Shown in pieces: positions 62,817 through 64,000 of a stretch of DNA of 64,000 nucleotides; the first letter of the stretch is position 1; every line of letters begins with the position of its first letter. The notes beneath the pieces were generated by a model that saw nothing but the letters and a program-made list of their open reading frames with translations, made no database searches and was not told where the DNA came from. Source of the DNA: Dioscorea cayenensis subsp. rotundata (lineage: Eukaryota > Streptophyta > Magnoliopsida > Dioscoreales > Dioscoreaceae); contig NC_052489.1 in the NCBI RefSeq assembly GCF_009730915.1, forward strand, positions 5,235,622 to 5,299,621, given 5' to 3'. The position numbers were made by a program, and so were the translations under genes.

Positions 62817-63623
62817 GAAATTTCTACTCGTATATCCTGTAAAATCATGAATTTGCTTAAATAGCTTCCTAAAAATGATATTTGCTTGTATACCCCTACA
62901 AATCAATTATATTTACTTATATGCCTCTATTGTTAAGTTGACTCTTAATGGTGTTAAATCAATGGATGGAATAAGGGTAAATTACCAAAATGGGTTTGCT
63001 TATATACCTCTCTAATTTTTTTTTTCTTATTTTGTAGACATTACTTATTTCATTCAACAAATAACCATTATGGGTTTGTTAATATACCCATCAATTTTTT
63101 TTATTATATTTTATAGACTTTAAATTATTTAAATTATAGATAACCAATGTAAATTTTTTATATAAGCTTTAATTATTTTTAAAAATTATTAAAAATCATG
63201 AATTTTTGAGTAAATCCATATTTTTAAGGTTTTTACAAACATCTCTAAAAAATTTTACATTATCACATGCTCTTTACAAACACAACCTAAATATAGGTAA
63301 AAATTACGACATGTAACAATATATAACAAATAATTTCATACTATGATTAAGGGTAATTGGATAATTTTGAATGATGTTAAGGGTAATTGGGTAATTTCAT
63401 ACTAAAAATTAGTACCTTGGATGATGTTAAGGGTAATTGAGTAATTTTGTTAAGTTGGGTTAAGTGAGAACTATGGTTAATTCCATAAATCCTAACGGTG
63501 ACTAACGGTAGAGATATATAAGTAAAAAAAAGTTAGTTTTATGGGGTATGCAAGCAAATAGTATTTTTATATGGGTATTCAAGTAATTTCATGGTTTTGC
63601 AGGGGTATGCAAATAATTCTCCC
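62817..63623. mobile_element. MULE-type MITE with terminal inverted repeats of about 130 bp
   Basis: The left arm contains 'aaaatcatgaatttgcttaa' and 'atttgcttgtatacccc'; the right arm reverse-complements to 'aaaaccatgaaattacttga' and 'atttgcttgcataccc'. The flanks are TAAAAATTA (62808-62816) and TAACAATTA (63624-63632), a 9-bp target duplication with one change. The centre holds direct repeats of 'gggtaattgg(g/a)taatttt'. No coding capacity. Confidence 0.82.
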
Positions 63624-63632
63624 TAACAATTA

Positions 63633-64000
63633 TTATATTGACAATAGCATCCCTACCTAAATAAAAGTCAATTAGAATTATTTATAAAATTTTTATTTGA
63701 AATGATTTTCTATAAATAAATTTTTTATTTATTAATTAAAATTTTTAAACAAAAGTTGACGTATATTGGTGTTGCAGGAGCAAGTCTATGGCCCAAATGA
63801 CAACAATACAAACAATAAAAAAAACTAAATACACCATATTTATTTACAAAAACCAGACACTATTATTGTAATTTAAAATACAATATTTATAGCTACAAAT
63901 TAGTTTATTTTTATTGCAATTTAAAATAATGGTAATCAACAGAGCGTGCATTGGCCGAGAAAAAACCAAGCTTTCGCTCGGATCACCGGGTTAATGATTT
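63633..64000. other. AT-rich end of window
   Basis: No gene is seen in this stretch, which runs off the window. Confidence 0.4.

Overview
The window is nuclear DNA from a flowering plant. It shows AT-rich intergenic DNA, GT-AG introns, plant gene families (NHL/LEA_2, plant mobile domain, YLMG, SLC35F) and several plant transposon superfamilies. The AT-rich genes and Ty3/gypsy type would suit a monocot with an AT-rich genome, perhaps yam-like. I cannot fix the species.

Gene block 1 (about 3.2-18.4 kb) holds four intact genes. A forward SURP+CID splicing-factor-like gene (CDS 4294-7239, 3 coding exons, 680 aa) converges on a reverse-strand mitochondrial LpxD-type acyltransferase (7809-12733, 10 exons, 287 aa). 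A reverse-strand plant-mobile-domain gene follows (13405-15736, 6 exons, 629 aa), then a single-exon NDR1/HIN1-like membrane protein (17727-18389, 220 aa). For the multi-exon genes I joined GT..AG junctions by hand, and every phase closes with one uninterrupted frame.

The transposon block (about 18.9-41.9 kb) starts with a decayed PIF/Harbinger element. It carries a transposase and a SANT/Myb-like ORF, and the ORF is split by a 562-bp hAT MITE with an exact 8-bp target duplication. A truncated, frameshifted YLMG (YGGT) gene copy follows. Then comes a Mutator-like element of about 16.2 kb, built like MuDR: a MudrA/SWIM transposase points right, and DUF1985-like plus Ulp1-protease-like sequence points left. 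A 6.5-kb non-autonomous Ty3/gypsy-type element with 3-kb LTRs and an interior of about 0.5 kb is nested inside it.

Gene block 2 is an intact reverse-strand SLC35F/EamA-type transporter (44790-47403, 3 exons, 442 aa) with a 12-codon upstream ORF.

The right part (48.3-64 kb) is repeat-rich. It contains a Harbinger-like element whose sister copy lies at 1.45 kb, a probable solo LTR (50.76-53.53 kb), and a 5.6-kb hAT element with a decayed transposase and a 155-bp tandem array. It also contains a MULE-type MITE with long terminal inverted repeats. Most of the remaining DNA is AT-rich without recognisable genes. I found no convincing tRNA, rRNA, CRISPR or new defence-like system. The most notable items are the nested ULP1-bearing MULE with its GTTTAA-type repeats, and signs that its sequence may hold consensus errors.
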